Shown here one piece after another: positions 52,354-61,003 of a DNA stretch of 64,000 nucleotides. The position numbers and the translations under genes are program-made. Position 1 is the stretch's first letter. Each line of letters starts with the position of its first letter. A model generated the notes under the pieces. It had not been told where the DNA came from. It did not search any database and saw only the letters and a list, made by a program, of their open reading frames with translations. The stretch is from Chryseobacterium indologenes (GTDB lineage Bacteria > Bacteroidota > Bacteroidia > Flavobacteriales > Weeksellaceae): the NCBI RefSeq assembly GCF_002025665.1, contig NZ_CP018786.1, positions 3,162,001 through 3,226,000 on the forward strand, written 5' to 3'.

Positions 52354-52899
52354 TTATAAAGCTGTTGCGGTATAAGTTACTGTTTGCGTATAAGTTCCGG
52401 CTGGTTTACCTAAAATATCAGAAGATGAGGATTTTGCTGCTGGAATAGTGTAATCCAGATTCAATGTTAAGGCACTTCCAAGAGGAGCATTGGTAACTAA
52501 ATTCTGATCCGTTGCAGATAAAACTACAGTATTTTTTGTTCCGCCCATTGTTCCGGCAGCTGTAGCTGCTTTAATTGTCAAAACATTGACAGGGATTAGG
52601 TTCGTCCCATTCATAAAATTAGCACCTCCTGCTTTTACTTTAACATTAAAGTTCTTCGTGGAAGTAACTTTCAAAGAGTTGGCTTTAGTAATGGTCTGAT
52701 CAGAGTTGTAATCTGCTGCAGTAACGTAGTTAAAGTCAACTGTATTACCAATGGCAGTACTTCCTGCGTCAATGGAGATTACGTCGTTCAGAGTAATGTT
52801 TACCGTTGTGGTTGCAGTTGTATTTTGAGCTTGAACATTGTTAGTTCCTAATATGATCGCTCCAAAAGTTAAGGCTGTGATTACGATTTGTTTTTTCAT
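52354..52899 (-). CDS. Pilin-like secreted subunit (paralogue 3, identical protein copy)
   Basis: 181 residues, the same protein as at 51470 and 53238. The DNA matches the 51470 copy almost base for base, apart from the last codons (GCTGTTGCGG-type end instead of GCTGTCGCAG), so the amplification is recent. It has its own promoter (52953-53021) and terminator (52168-52194). Having three genes for one identical subunit fits a need for high dosage of the main shaft protein. Confidence 0.78.
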   Translation of the reverse strand: MKKQIVITALTFGAIILGTNNVQAQNTTATTTVNITLNDVISIDAGSTAIGNTVDFNYVTAADYNSDQTITKANSLKVTSTKNFNVKVKAGGANFMNGTNLIPVNVLTIKAATAAGTMGGTKNTVVLSATDQNLVTNAPLGSALTLNLDYTIPAAKSSSSDILGKPAGTYTQTVTYTATAL

Positions 52900-52952
52900 G
52901 ATGGTAATATTTTATTGTTATTTTTTACTTAATTGTTATCTTTTGTATACTG

Positions 52953-53021
52953 CAAATTTATAGTGGTGCTAAAAGTTTCTTTGTAGTGGAAAAAGGAAGT
53001 TCACGTAGTAAAATCACTACA
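52953..53021 (-). promoter_or_regulatory. Pilin promoter with three ACTACA half-sites (copy 3)
   Basis: -7 box TAAATTTG at 52953-52960, half-site at 52982-52987 and inverted pair at 53004-53021. The sequence is the same as copy 2, as expected from the tandem repeat. Confidence 0.6.
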
Positions 53022-53051
53022 TGGTTTATTCATTTGACTTAAATAGTAAAA

Positions 53052-53078
53052 CCCTCAACACTTAGAAAGTGTTGAGGG
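53052..53078 (-). terminator. Terminator after pilin paralogue 4
   Basis: Same perfect 12-bp CCCTCAACACTT / AAGTGTTGAGGG hairpin as at 52168-52194, 884 bp away. Confidence 0.8.
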
Positions 53079-53237
53079 CATATATAAATTGCTGTTATTT
53101 CTATTATAAAGCTGTCGTAATATAAATTCCCGGATTTTGAGTTTTATCTATATCGGTACAATACATACAAAATCAAAGGCCTCCTGAGGAAGCCTTCGAA
53201 ACACCAAATCACAAAATATTAATATGAAAAAATTAAT

Positions 53238-53783
53238 TTATAAAGCTGTTGCGGTATAAGTTACTGTTTGCGTATAAGTTCCGGCTGGTTTACCTAAAAT
53301 ATCAGAAGATGAGGATTTTGCTGCTGGAATAGTGTAATCCAGATTCAATGTTAAGGCACTTCCAAGAGGAGCATTGGTAACTAAATTCTGATCCGTTGCA
53401 GATAAAACTACAGTATTTTTTGTTCCGCCCATTGTTCCGGCAGCTGTAGCTGCTTTAATTGTCAAAACATTGACAGGGATTAGGTTCGTCCCATTCATAA
53501 AATTAGCACCTCCTGCTTTTACTTTAACATTAAAGTTCTTCGTGGAAGTAACTTTTAAAGAGTTGGCTTTAGTAATCGTCTGATCAGAGTTATAGTCTGC
53601 TGCAGTAACGTAGTTAAAGTCAACTGTATTACCAATTGCTGTACTTCCTGCGTCAATGGAGATTACGTCGTTCAGAGTAATGTTTACCGTTGTGGTTGCA
53701 GTTGTATTTTGAGCTTGAACATTGTTAGTTCCTAATATGATCGCTCCAAAAGTTAAGGCTGTGATTACGATTTGTTTTTTCAT
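53238..53783 (-). CDS. Pilin-like secreted subunit (paralogue 4, identical protein copy)
   Basis: 181 residues, identical protein to the copies at 51470 and 52354. The DNA has several synonymous changes in the middle of the gene (around 53555-53645). Some of these, such as the TTATAGTCTGCTGCAGTAAC stretch, match the more distant paralogue at 50706. That mosaic pattern points to gene conversion between array members. Promoter at 53837-53905, terminator at 53052-53078. Confidence 0.78.
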   Translation of the reverse strand: MKKQIVITALTFGAIILGTNNVQAQNTTATTTVNITLNDVISIDAGSTAIGNTVDFNYVTAADYNSDQTITKANSLKVTSTKNFNVKVKAGGANFMNGTNLIPVNVLTIKAATAAGTMGGTKNTVVLSATDQNLVTNAPLGSALTLNLDYTIPAAKSSSSDILGKPAGTYTQTVTYTATAL

Positions 53784-53836
53784 GATGGTAATATTTTATT
53801 GTTATTTTTTACTTAATTGTTATCTTTTGTATACTG

Positions 53837-53905
53837 CAAATTTATAGTGGTGCTAAAAGTTTCTTTGTAGTGGAAAAAGGAAGTTCACGTAGTAAAATCA
53901 CTACA
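53837..53905 (-). promoter_or_regulatory. Pilin promoter with three ACTACA half-sites (copy 4)
   Basis: -7 box TAAATTTG at 53837-53844, half-site at 53866-53871 and inverted pair at 53888-53905. Beyond the operator the sequence stops matching copies 2 and 3, which marks the edge of the tandem unit and shows the operator is the conserved upstream limit. Confidence 0.6.
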
Positions 53906-53929
53906 GGATTACTCATTAGGTTTAAATAG

Positions 53930-53966
53930 AAAAGCCCTCAATACTATGACAGTACTGAGGGCTTTT
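53930..53966 (-). terminator. Terminator after pilin paralogue 5
   Basis: 16-bp stem AAAAGCCCTCAGTACT / AGTATTGAGGGCTTTT on the minus strand with one G-U pair and a five-base loop. Confidence 0.82.
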
Positions 53967-53987
53967 CTATTTAAAATTGTTATTTAC

Positions 53988-54530
53988 TTACAATGCAGTG
54001 GCAGTATAAGTTATTTTTTGTGTATAAGTTCCCTTTGGTTTTCCCAGAAGAACCTTGGATGCATTTTCCGCTGAAATGGAATAGGCAATATTTAAAGACT
54101 GTTTGGTTCCTAAACTTGCATTACTCACCAGCACCTGATCAGTTGTAGATAAAGTAACCTCATTCAAGGTTCCCACCAAACTTCCGCCCGGTATTGCTTT
54201 TACTTGTAATATATCTACAGGAATTAGGTTTGCGCCACTTACAAAGTGTGCACCTTCAGATTTTACTTTTACATCAAAATTTTTAGAAGAAATAATGACT
54301 AAACTGTTGGGAACGGTCACATTTTTTGATGAATTATAGTCTTTTGTGCTCCCATAGTTAAAATCTACGGCACCTTCTGAAGCAACAGAGCTAATGTCCA
54401 TTGCAATAACATCCGATAAAATAATATTTACTGATGTACTCACCTGCTCTGAATTTTGTGCCATAACCTGGTTGGTTCCTAAGGCAATTGCTCCCAGAGA
54501 CAGCGCAATGATAAAGATTTGCTTTTTCAT
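53988..54530 (-). CDS. Divergent pilin-like secreted subunit (paralogue 5)
   Basis: 180 residues, clearly related to the other four but diverged over its whole length: VDFNYGSTKDYNSSKNVTVP, SKNFDVKVKSEGAHFVSG, LGTKQSLNIAYSISAENASK and GTYTQKITYTATAL. Signal MKKQIFIIALSLGAIALGTN, cleavage near MAQ. The donor-strand-like N-terminus is SEQVSTSVNIILSDVIAM. It differs in control: its promoter has a -33 TTTG and -7 TAGATTTA and lacks the ACTACA operator. It could be a minor or initiating subunit made without the activator. Confidence 0.75.
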   Translation of the reverse strand: MKKQIFIIALSLGAIALGTNQVMAQNSEQVSTSVNIILSDVIAMDISSVASEGAVDFNYGSTKDYNSSKNVTVPNSLVIISSKNFDVKVKSEGAHFVSGANLIPVDILQVKAIPGGSLVGTLNEVTLSTTDQVLVSNASLGTKQSLNIAYSISAENASKVLLGKPKGTYTQKITYTATAL

Positions 54531-54580
54531 GATTAATAAATTTAGTGAGGTGTAATAATATTGTCATTCAGAATTCATTA

Positions 54581-54612
54581 TAAATCTAATAACAATATAT
54601 GACATTACCAAA
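54581..54612 (-). promoter_or_regulatory. Canonical promoter of pilin paralogue 5
   Basis: Minus strand: -33 TTTG (54609-54612), 20-bp spacer, -7 TAGATTTA (54581-54588). This fits the Bacteroidota consensus, in contrast to the four operator-bearing pilin promoters. Confidence 0.5.
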
Positions 54613-54692
54613 GTTTTTTCATCATTGATTGAATATTACCACCATATAGTTCACAGATATTCAACCTTATAGCATTAATTCTACGATCTTAG

Positions 54693-55103
54693 TTAATTAT
54701 TAAGAAGTATGACTTCTCTTATTTTATGCCTTAATTCTTGACTAAATTTTTTATTATTTTGAGTTGTACTCAAAAGCTGTATCATATTACTGTTTAAACA
54801 TTCCATTTTAATAATAAAACATAAACATAAATTTAACCAGTAACCTTGGTGGTGATCAATAATATCTTTCAAGATTAGTTCTATAGGAAAAATATCAGGA
54901 AGTAATATATTATCTTTATTAATTAACATTTTTAACTGTTGACTCACCGTTTCTGTATTTTCAAAAATTATATAAAAAGGATGACCATGGAAATTATTCA
55001 TAGTAATATTTGTGGTTTTACCTTCGTAAATTATTTTCCAACAATTACCACAAAAATAACACTCATAATTAATCTCTGATATATATATTATTCTTATCTC
55101 CAT
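54693..55103 (-). CDS. Hypothetical protein, 136 residues
   Basis: A soluble protein beginning MEIRIIYISEINYECYFCGN, with a CYFCGNCW cluster that could bind a metal or form disulfides. The rest is helical, with LINKDNILLPDIFPIELILK, DHHQGYWLNLCLCFIIKMEC and a basic C-terminus. It has no signal peptide. I recognise no family. It lies upstream of the pilin array on the same strand and could be a local regulator, but nothing in the sequence shows it. Confidence 0.55.
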   Translation of the reverse strand: MEIRIIYISEINYECYFCGNCWKIIYEGKTTNITMNNFHGHPFYIIFENTETVSQQLKMLINKDNILLPDIFPIELILKDIIDHHQGYWLNLCLCFIIKMECLNSNMIQLLSTTQNNKKFSQELRHKIREVILLNN

Positions 55104-55476
55104 ATTGTATGATTAACTTTTAGACCTGTTTTCTGATTTGATTATTCCATCTATGTTCAGAATTTTCATCCGTAATTATTGTGTTTCCTTGTCTTCTCAA
55201 CATTCCTCCCACATAATTCCTTTTTTTATTTAATGAAAGAACTAACGTTTGGTGGGGGAAACTGCAGCTGCTATACCTTCCCTTTCTACTGCATTTGTAT
55301 TTCCTCCAGAAATATGCCTAGCAGTAGACTTCCACTTCAAAGTTATAGACTTCTACTTTTTCATCCAAGAAATTAATAGATTCCAACAAAGAAATAATAT
55401 AAAAATGGCGCCACTTTACAACAAGTGACGCCATCTTATATGAGTTATATATTCCTTATTTTGGAATTTTCAAGTT
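55104..55476. other. Spacer between fibre gene and small hypothetical gene
   Basis: 373 bp, AT-rich, with no convincing gene. Its only clear element is the terminator at 55405-55434. A rightward 65-residue frame (55179-55376) has no homology signal that I can see. Confidence 0.5.
55405..55434 (-). terminator. Intrinsic terminator of the fibre operon
   Basis: 12-bp stem ATGGCGTCACTT / AAGTGGCGCCAT on the minus strand (one G-U pair), loop of six, then T-rich sequence. It ends the leftward 61846-55477 transcript. Confidence 0.85.
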
Positions 55477-58400
55477 TTAATACATCTTATTTTCTGCATA
55501 TTTATAAACTGTCTTTTCATCCCATGCAAATAATTGGATAGAGCTATACGGTGGTATTTTGTATGAATAAGCTGCACTTTTTATGTCAAATCCTTGCGCA
55601 TGGCTATCACTGGCATTTAATACGAGTATTCTCTGACCCCGGAAACATTTTCCTAATGTAAATTGTTCACCATGAACACATCTGATGACCAGCATTCTAT
55701 TATCAGAATCATAATATTGAACTCCTGGCTGCTGCTCAATCATGCCATGAGATAATCTCATTCTAGAGTCTTCATTGATAATCTCATCATCAAGATAGGA
55801 AAGACTTCCGTCAGGAATAAATAAAGTATTAGGCTTTTCATCTTTTGATTTAAAGTTTTCAGTAGCCTTTACTGAGCCTGAAACAGTTACTTTATCGGCA
55901 TCATTAGCATCTGTACCTATACCAATGTTATAACTCTTTCTATGGAAATTAATCCCTTCCCAACTCTTATATTTACTTGAATATTTATAATATTCACCTT
56001 CCAAAACAGTTAAATAGAACCCATCCTGTTCATTATATATACCAGATTCTCCGCCATTATATTCATCAGCAACCATTAATCCATTACCTGTATGGCTAGT
56101 AAATTGCTGGTTTACAATAACACCGTTATTAGACATATAATTCCAGCTATTGATATTATTTTGAGAGAAATCTGCGTCACTCCATAATTTATACCATGCC
56201 TTAGACCACTTATCATCAATACCTTTTCTGATTTTAAGCATTGGTATTCCTTCTCCATTTATACCGGTTTGATTGGCAAAAACCAATTGGTATGAAGAAT
56301 CCCCAGTGGATGCAGAGGTGCCATCCCAGGGAGCGTAAGTCATTACACCCGCATAATTTCCAGAGCCTCCAACAGATCCGGCATTAATAAAATCAAATCT
56401 AACTCTACGGGAATTGCCATTTGGAGCAACAACTGTATTCGGGTCTCTTGAACCATCTCTTGAAGTAACAAAGTAATTTGTAGCAAAGACTCCGTTTGAA
56501 TTAGTTAGATTTATCCATTGACCACCTTCCTCCTCAGGTTGAATTGAGAGAGTCTGGCTTGTAAAATTAGATGACACCCAAGATTGAGTAGCCAGAAATA
56601 CATAACCATCTGTTCTATGATAGATGTAAGGTGCACCTGCTGACAAACCACTTGAGAATCCTAATGTTTGAGCATTTTCAGCAGAATTAACTTTAGCATC
56701 TGGATTAAAATTATTATTGGTCCAAAGTGCTTCTCCATCTGACAATAAAGGAATATTCCCTTTTTTCGTCATGGTTGTTGTATTAACAGCCTGCCAATAT
56801 TCTAAATGATTGCTGAATAAAGGAAAATCTATTCTATGATACCATGTATTATTTCCTGCAATATGTAAAGAGTTACCGTAAGTAGTGGGGAATCCGTTAC
56901 CTGTCGCCCAATCTGTAACACTTAAAGGATAATCGGTTTTTACTGCGGCTGCATCCTGATGGTTTCCTCTTTTCGCTAAGTATTCTGCGGGATTTAAATT
57001 GTTAGTAGTCCAGGGAATACCCCCTTGAATTTTAACAACACCATTGTCTGAATTTAATAATAAATCACCATCATTTACCGCTCTAACTACAAAATTATCT
57101 CCTGTCCCACCCCATGTGGCAGCACCTCCATCAGCTCCAATATAGGCTATATCTTTAGATCCATCATATTTTTGCCAGGTCAGATAATTCCCTGTTTGTG
57201 CAGTACTTTTCCACTTACCTAACATAGCTGGAGTCTCTATATTAAAAGTACCTGTCATAGTATCGCCATCTTTTCTGAGATAGTTTCCTAAGTCTGAAGA
57301 TGATACAAAGTCTGAGGCTAATCTTTGCCCACCACCTGCTGTTAAGATATAGTTATCATTATACCCAACTTTATTGAAACCTTTTGATGAAACCTGACCG
57401 GCATCAGTGAATGTTATACCATTATTTAAATCCCAATCTTCTGCATTATTTGTAACAGAAGGTGCCAGTATTAAATTGTTATTGGTAGGTTTCTGAATTG
57501 ACCAGGATTTATATGAACTATTTTTTAGTTTGAAAGGTATTCTGTTATAATAGGATTTAGCTGCAGAGATAATTTCATCTGTATTTCTTGTCTGATACTC
57601 ACTTGGTTTGAAATTTACATTATCCCAGGCTTTTCTCCATAATGTCCAATTGCCATTATACCCACTTCTATAGACTAATTCTCCTGCGTCTGCATTCGTA
57701 TCATTATATTTTACCTGCAACTGTGCTGTGGTATCCTGAGCCCCCATGTGCAACATAGGACTATACAAATGCTGAACTCCTCCTCCGTTACTGTTCGCTC
57801 TATAAACTCCGGAACTGGAATACCCTCCAAGACTATTGAAGTTATCATTAAGCTGAACTGCTTTTGGAATATAGCTACTGTCTGCAAAATTTGTTAACCA
57901 ACTTCTCGTAGCGACTACATCAGAAGGTAAAGTAATGATATGGGTAGGATATAAATCAAAGTTAGGTTCTATTGCATGAGACCATCCTACATTCCAGTCA
58001 AGATTATAGTTCCCATATTTAACTTCTACTTTAGCGACTTCAAATGAGAAGTATCCATTCCAGAATGTGTTTGATTCTCCTAATAAAATACTAACATATC
58101 CATCAGTTCCAATCCCAATCCTTGCGGTAGTGGTAGGAAAATTATCTGTGACTTCCCATATCGCTTTTGAACCATTGGTAACCAGAGTTCCTGATACATA
58201 TTTGTAGAAAGCAACATTCACTTTTCCTAAGTACTGATTTTCATATCCATAAATATTAATATCAACACTAAACATAGCATGTTCTGTTGAGGCTTGTGGC
58301 ATTTTAATCGCTAAAATACCTGTGTGCCCTCCATCACCATAATTCCCTTGATAAACTTTATTAAATATCCTTACATTATTCTGGTGTTTACTTATAGATC

Positions 58401-59970
58401 CCCCGCCATCAAATTCTAAATCCTTTGTCCCAAGATTCACATCCTGTGCTGCGCCATTGTAGGGAACATAATTATTTAGAACTGATGCATTAACAAAAGT
58501 TGACGGATCTAAGTTATGGGCATCCCAAACCACTCCATTGACTCCATTTTTATAATGTATAATGTCATTGCCATTAGATTCTATAATCGTATTAATGGTA
58601 GGGTTTCCTACATATAATGTAGACGGGCCACTATAATTTAAAACCTGTTTATTACCTGTAGTAAATGAATTAGAATAAATACCTACGCTAGAATAAATCT
58701 GACCTGATCTTCCCAGAAAATGAGTAGGCTGATCCGGATCTCCAAAATGGAAACCTATCCCCTCATTCAGGCTATTGGCATTTCCCTGATAATAAGAAAG
58801 TCCGTAAGTATCTGCGTTTGCAAATGACCAGATTCTATTCCTTTCGTCTACTTTGTAAAACCTGTTTTGAAAACCTTCATCTGTTTGCACAAAACCTCTT
58901 GAATGGATACCATATGCAGGAATAAACTGAGAGTCAGTATAAGCAGAAGAGGCCAATAAACCACCAGATAAAATTGCCTGCGCTCCATTTCCATTGAGTC
59001 CGGCTATAGGTCTGTCGGAATCTAATGCCCAATAGCCACCTGTATCCTTCTTCTCCCAAAATGTATTACCAGCAACTAATTCTTCTTTAGTGAGTAAATG
59101 TTTAAGATTGATCTGAACTCTTTTTATACCTCCCGGATCCGGATGATCGGACACTGAAGTAACTCTGTTTTTACCTTGATCTAAGCCTCCATATCCAACC
59201 GTTACCTTTACATCAAACCCCTGCCAATAAGATAATTGAGTAAACCAAAAACAAAGTTTACCATTTAAGTTTAAGGCAGTAATCGAATTCCAGTAATGTA
59301 ATGTAGAATAGCCGCTATGAGAAATAATAGTACCATTATAGATATAGCCCTGAATCTTACAATCTAAAGGCTGATCAGTACCGTACATATTCCCTTTAAT
59401 CTCTAAAAGAAACTGATCTCCATAGTCTACAGAATAATCTACATCAGTTTCAATGAATGTACCCTGCGGGAAGTTTCTTCCGGAATGATACCAGGAGTCT
59501 TCTTTTCCCCGGGAATCATAATCTCCACCGCCTCCCGTAAGGAATCTTCCATTATCTGACCCATCTTTATAATACCCGGCAGATCTCACGTTATCAAAAG
59601 CATTGCCATTGATATTCATAAAATGGTAACCGTTTGATCTATATTGCAATGTACCGGCATAAAGGCCTGGCTGATGGAAAGAAATTGCAGGGTAAACTGT
59701 ATCAGATGTACCATTACCTCTTACTTCTAAAGCAACTGCATTATAAGCATTCCCGGTAGCTCCTGAGAATGTTTTTCTTGCCGATATATCCTGAAAGGTA
59801 TTAGTGGTTACTAAATTTAAATCAGAAACTATTTCCGCATGGGTTCTTGTGCTAATTTTTTTCGTTACAGAATTCCAAACCATTACAGAACCTGCATCGT
59901 TTGGAACACTTTTCACAATTATTTCGCCTTCTACGGCGATATGATTGTTAAAATATTCAGGAGCAATCAT
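55477..59970 (-). CDS. Giant tail-fibre-like protein
   Basis: 1497 residues, no signal peptide, rich in Gly, Asn, Ser and Tyr. Tail-fibre hallmarks recur: NYLRKDGDTMTGTFNIETPA, AQLQVKYNDTNADAGELVYR with NWTLWRKAWDN (pyocin-knob-like), repeated W/NNNFNP-type linkers (TTNNLNPAEYLAKRGNHQDA, LWTNNNFNPDAKVNSAENAQ). The C-terminal head begins near IPDGSLSYLDDEIINEDSRM. Such proteins trimerise and bind the target surface. It overlaps the upstream fibre gene by one base (TAATG), so the two are coupled. Receptor unknown. It could belong to a contractile injection system or a tailocin. Confidence 0.75.
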   Translation of the reverse strand: MIAPEYFNNHIAVEGEIIVKSVPNDAGSVMVWNSVTKKISTRTHAEIVSDLNLVTTNTFQDISARKTFSGATGNAYNAVALEVRGNGTSDTVYPAISFHQPGLYAGTLQYRSNGYHFMNINGNAFDNVRSAGYYKDGSDNGRFLTGGGGDYDSRGKEDSWYHSGRNFPQGTFIETDVDYSVDYGDQFLLEIKGNMYGTDQPLDCKIQGYIYNGTIISHSGYSTLHYWNSITALNLNGKLCFWFTQLSYWQGFDVKVTVGYGGLDQGKNRVTSVSDHPDPGGIKRVQINLKHLLTKEELVAGNTFWEKKDTGGYWALDSDRPIAGLNGNGAQAILSGGLLASSAYTDSQFIPAYGIHSRGFVQTDEGFQNRFYKVDERNRIWSFANADTYGLSYYQGNANSLNEGIGFHFGDPDQPTHFLGRSGQIYSSVGIYSNSFTTGNKQVLNYSGPSTLYVGNPTINTIIESNGNDIIHYKNGVNGVVWDAHNLDPSTFVNASVLNNYVPYNGAAQDVNLGTKDLEFDGGGSISKHQNNVRIFNKVYQGNYGDGGHTGILAIKMPQASTEHAMFSVDINIYGYENQYLGKVNVAFYKYVSGTLVTNGSKAIWEVTDNFPTTTARIGIGTDGYVSILLGESNTFWNGYFSFEVAKVEVKYGNYNLDWNVGWSHAIEPNFDLYPTHIITLPSDVVATRSWLTNFADSSYIPKAVQLNDNFNSLGGYSSSGVYRANSNGGGVQHLYSPMLHMGAQDTTAQLQVKYNDTNADAGELVYRSGYNGNWTLWRKAWDNVNFKPSEYQTRNTDEIISAAKSYYNRIPFKLKNSSYKSWSIQKPTNNNLILAPSVTNNAEDWDLNNGITFTDAGQVSSKGFNKVGYNDNYILTAGGGQRLASDFVSSSDLGNYLRKDGDTMTGTFNIETPAMLGKWKSTAQTGNYLTWQKYDGSKDIAYIGADGGAATWGGTGDNFVVRAVNDGDLLLNSDNGVVKIQGGIPWTTNNLNPAEYLAKRGNHQDAAAVKTDYPLSVTDWATGNGFPTTYGNSLHIAGNNTWYHRIDFPLFSNHLEYWQAVNTTTMTKKGNIPLLSDGEALWTNNNFNPDAKVNSAENAQTLGFSSGLSAGAPYIYHRTDGYVFLATQSWVSSNFTSQTLSIQPEEEGGQWINLTNSNGVFATNYFVTSRDGSRDPNTVVAPNGNSRRVRFDFINAGSVGGSGNYAGVMTYAPWDGTSASTGDSSYQLVFANQTGINGEGIPMLKIRKGIDDKWSKAWYKLWSDADFSQNNINSWNYMSNNGVIVNQQFTSHTGNGLMVADEYNGGESGIYNEQDGFYLTVLEGEYYKYSSKYKSWEGINFHRKSYNIGIGTDANDADKVTVSGSVKATENFKSKDEKPNTLFIPDGSLSYLDDEIINEDSRMRLSHGMIEQQPGVQYYDSDNRMLVIRCVHGEQFTLGKCFRGQRILVLNASDSHAQGFDIKSAAYSYKIPPYSSIQLFAWDEKTVYKYAENKMY

Positions 59971-60989
59971 TAGTCTAGTCTTGCAGTTAAAGTAATTCTA
60001 TATTCATTCGGGGTAAGAGGTGCCAAAACATCTATTTGTACGTCATTTTCTGATATAACCCTACAGCTTACATTTATTTTTCTATTATCAGCATTACGAT
60101 AACAGATATAATCAACATTCACGGTATTCCAGCCATGGGTGATGGGGAAAGAAACGGACGCTCCATCTCCGATATGCCATGTTTGGGATTTAATTTTTGC
60201 ATCCAAAACAGCTTTCGTAGATTTTGGAGTCATTGCTTTAGTAATATTGACTCCCTCAATAGCTTCAATATCTGTAGCAATCTGGATCACTCCTTTTACC
60301 GTATCTGTAGCGTCTACAATATCAGGAATACCTTTTTCTATAATCTGATAATTTTTAGGAATATTGTAAGCATCATCGGTATTGGCAATAAGATGGTCAC
60401 CCACAGATACAGGTTCATTGCCCACCCATCCATTTGCTGTAATCACCCATACCATTCCTGTTTTAATTACAGCTGCTGTAGCAGGTGATGGCATCGTCAT
60501 TGAACCTTCAACAGTAGAAGGAGTATAACCTCCCGGCTGATAGATCAGTGCTCCTGTAAGACTTTGTCCTATGAAGTTTTCAACATAAGTCTTAATTTTA
60601 TAGGATGACCATGTAAAGGTACCTGACTGAATAGCGTCATTCACAACAATAGAAACAATATCTGCATTGGTAAGATTTCGGCCTGCTACTTTAATAACAT
60701 GCCCTGAACTATTGGTCAGGAGCTGACTTAGCAATAGAAGCCCGCTTGTCTGATTGGTCTGAAATGGATTATTAGTCAGTGGATAATCTGGATGTACATA
60801 ATTTTCGGCCAAATTAATCCATTCGGTTCCGTTCCATTGATGCAATTGCCCATTATAATCAATTACCCAACCTGCAGGAACATTATCCGTACTGGGAAAT
60901 GAAGTAAATTGTTGAAAACGGGTACGTTGTAATTCCCCGAAAAAATTATCCTGATTTGCGTTATTACTGATTACTGCGTTGTTATTCAT
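59970..60989 (-). CDS. Tail-fibre-like protein with phage tail repeat
   Basis: 339 residues, no signal peptide. The N-terminal part contains VPAGWVIDYNGQLHQWNGTE followed by WINL, a head-type domain. The middle has the tail-fibre repeat ATDTVKGVIQIATDIEAIEG, NITKAMTPKSTKAVLDAKI (usual form 'ATETVKGxVxLATxxE...TTKAVTPK'). The C-terminal domain has GDGASVSFPITHGWNTVNVD and ends in EYRITLTARLD. It lies between two other fibre genes, 14 bp after the first and overlapping the second by one base. Likely a trimeric fibre or fibre connector. Confidence 0.75.
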   Translation of the reverse strand: MNNNAVISNNANQDNFFGELQRTRFQQFTSFPSTDNVPAGWVIDYNGQLHQWNGTEWINLAENYVHPDYPLTNNPFQTNQTSGLLLLSQLLTNSSGHVIKVAGRNLTNADIVSIVVNDAIQSGTFTWSSYKIKTYVENFIGQSLTGALIYQPGGYTPSTVEGSMTMPSPATAAVIKTGMVWVITANGWVGNEPVSVGDHLIANTDDAYNIPKNYQIIEKGIPDIVDATDTVKGVIQIATDIEAIEGVNITKAMTPKSTKAVLDAKIKSQTWHIGDGASVSFPITHGWNTVNVDYICYRNADNRKINVSCRVISENDVQIDVLAPLTPNEYRITLTARLD

Positions 60990-61003
60990 AGTTTTTTATT
61001 TTT

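Larger units (their letters stand above)
51486..53905. repeat. Tandem amplification of pilin gene, 884-bp period
   Basis: Gene, promoter, operator, terminator and spacer recur with a constant 884-bp offset: gene ends at 51470, 52354 and 53238, terminators at 52168 and 53052, operators at 52120, 53004 and 53888. The first two units are nearly identical over their full length. The third differs by a few synonymous changes and a one-base shift in the spacer. About 2.7 units are present. Such an array is prone to unequal recombination. Confidence 0.9.

Noticed and set aside
51470..53905. CRISPR array as an explanation for the regular 884-bp repeats
   Set aside because: Repeat units are full genes with promoters and terminators. 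There are no short repeat-spacer units and no cas genes.
55179..55376. 65-residue rightward frame in the spacer beside the fibre operon
   Set aside because: No signal, domain or plausible promoter, and its composition resembles the surrounding AT-rich non-coding DNA.
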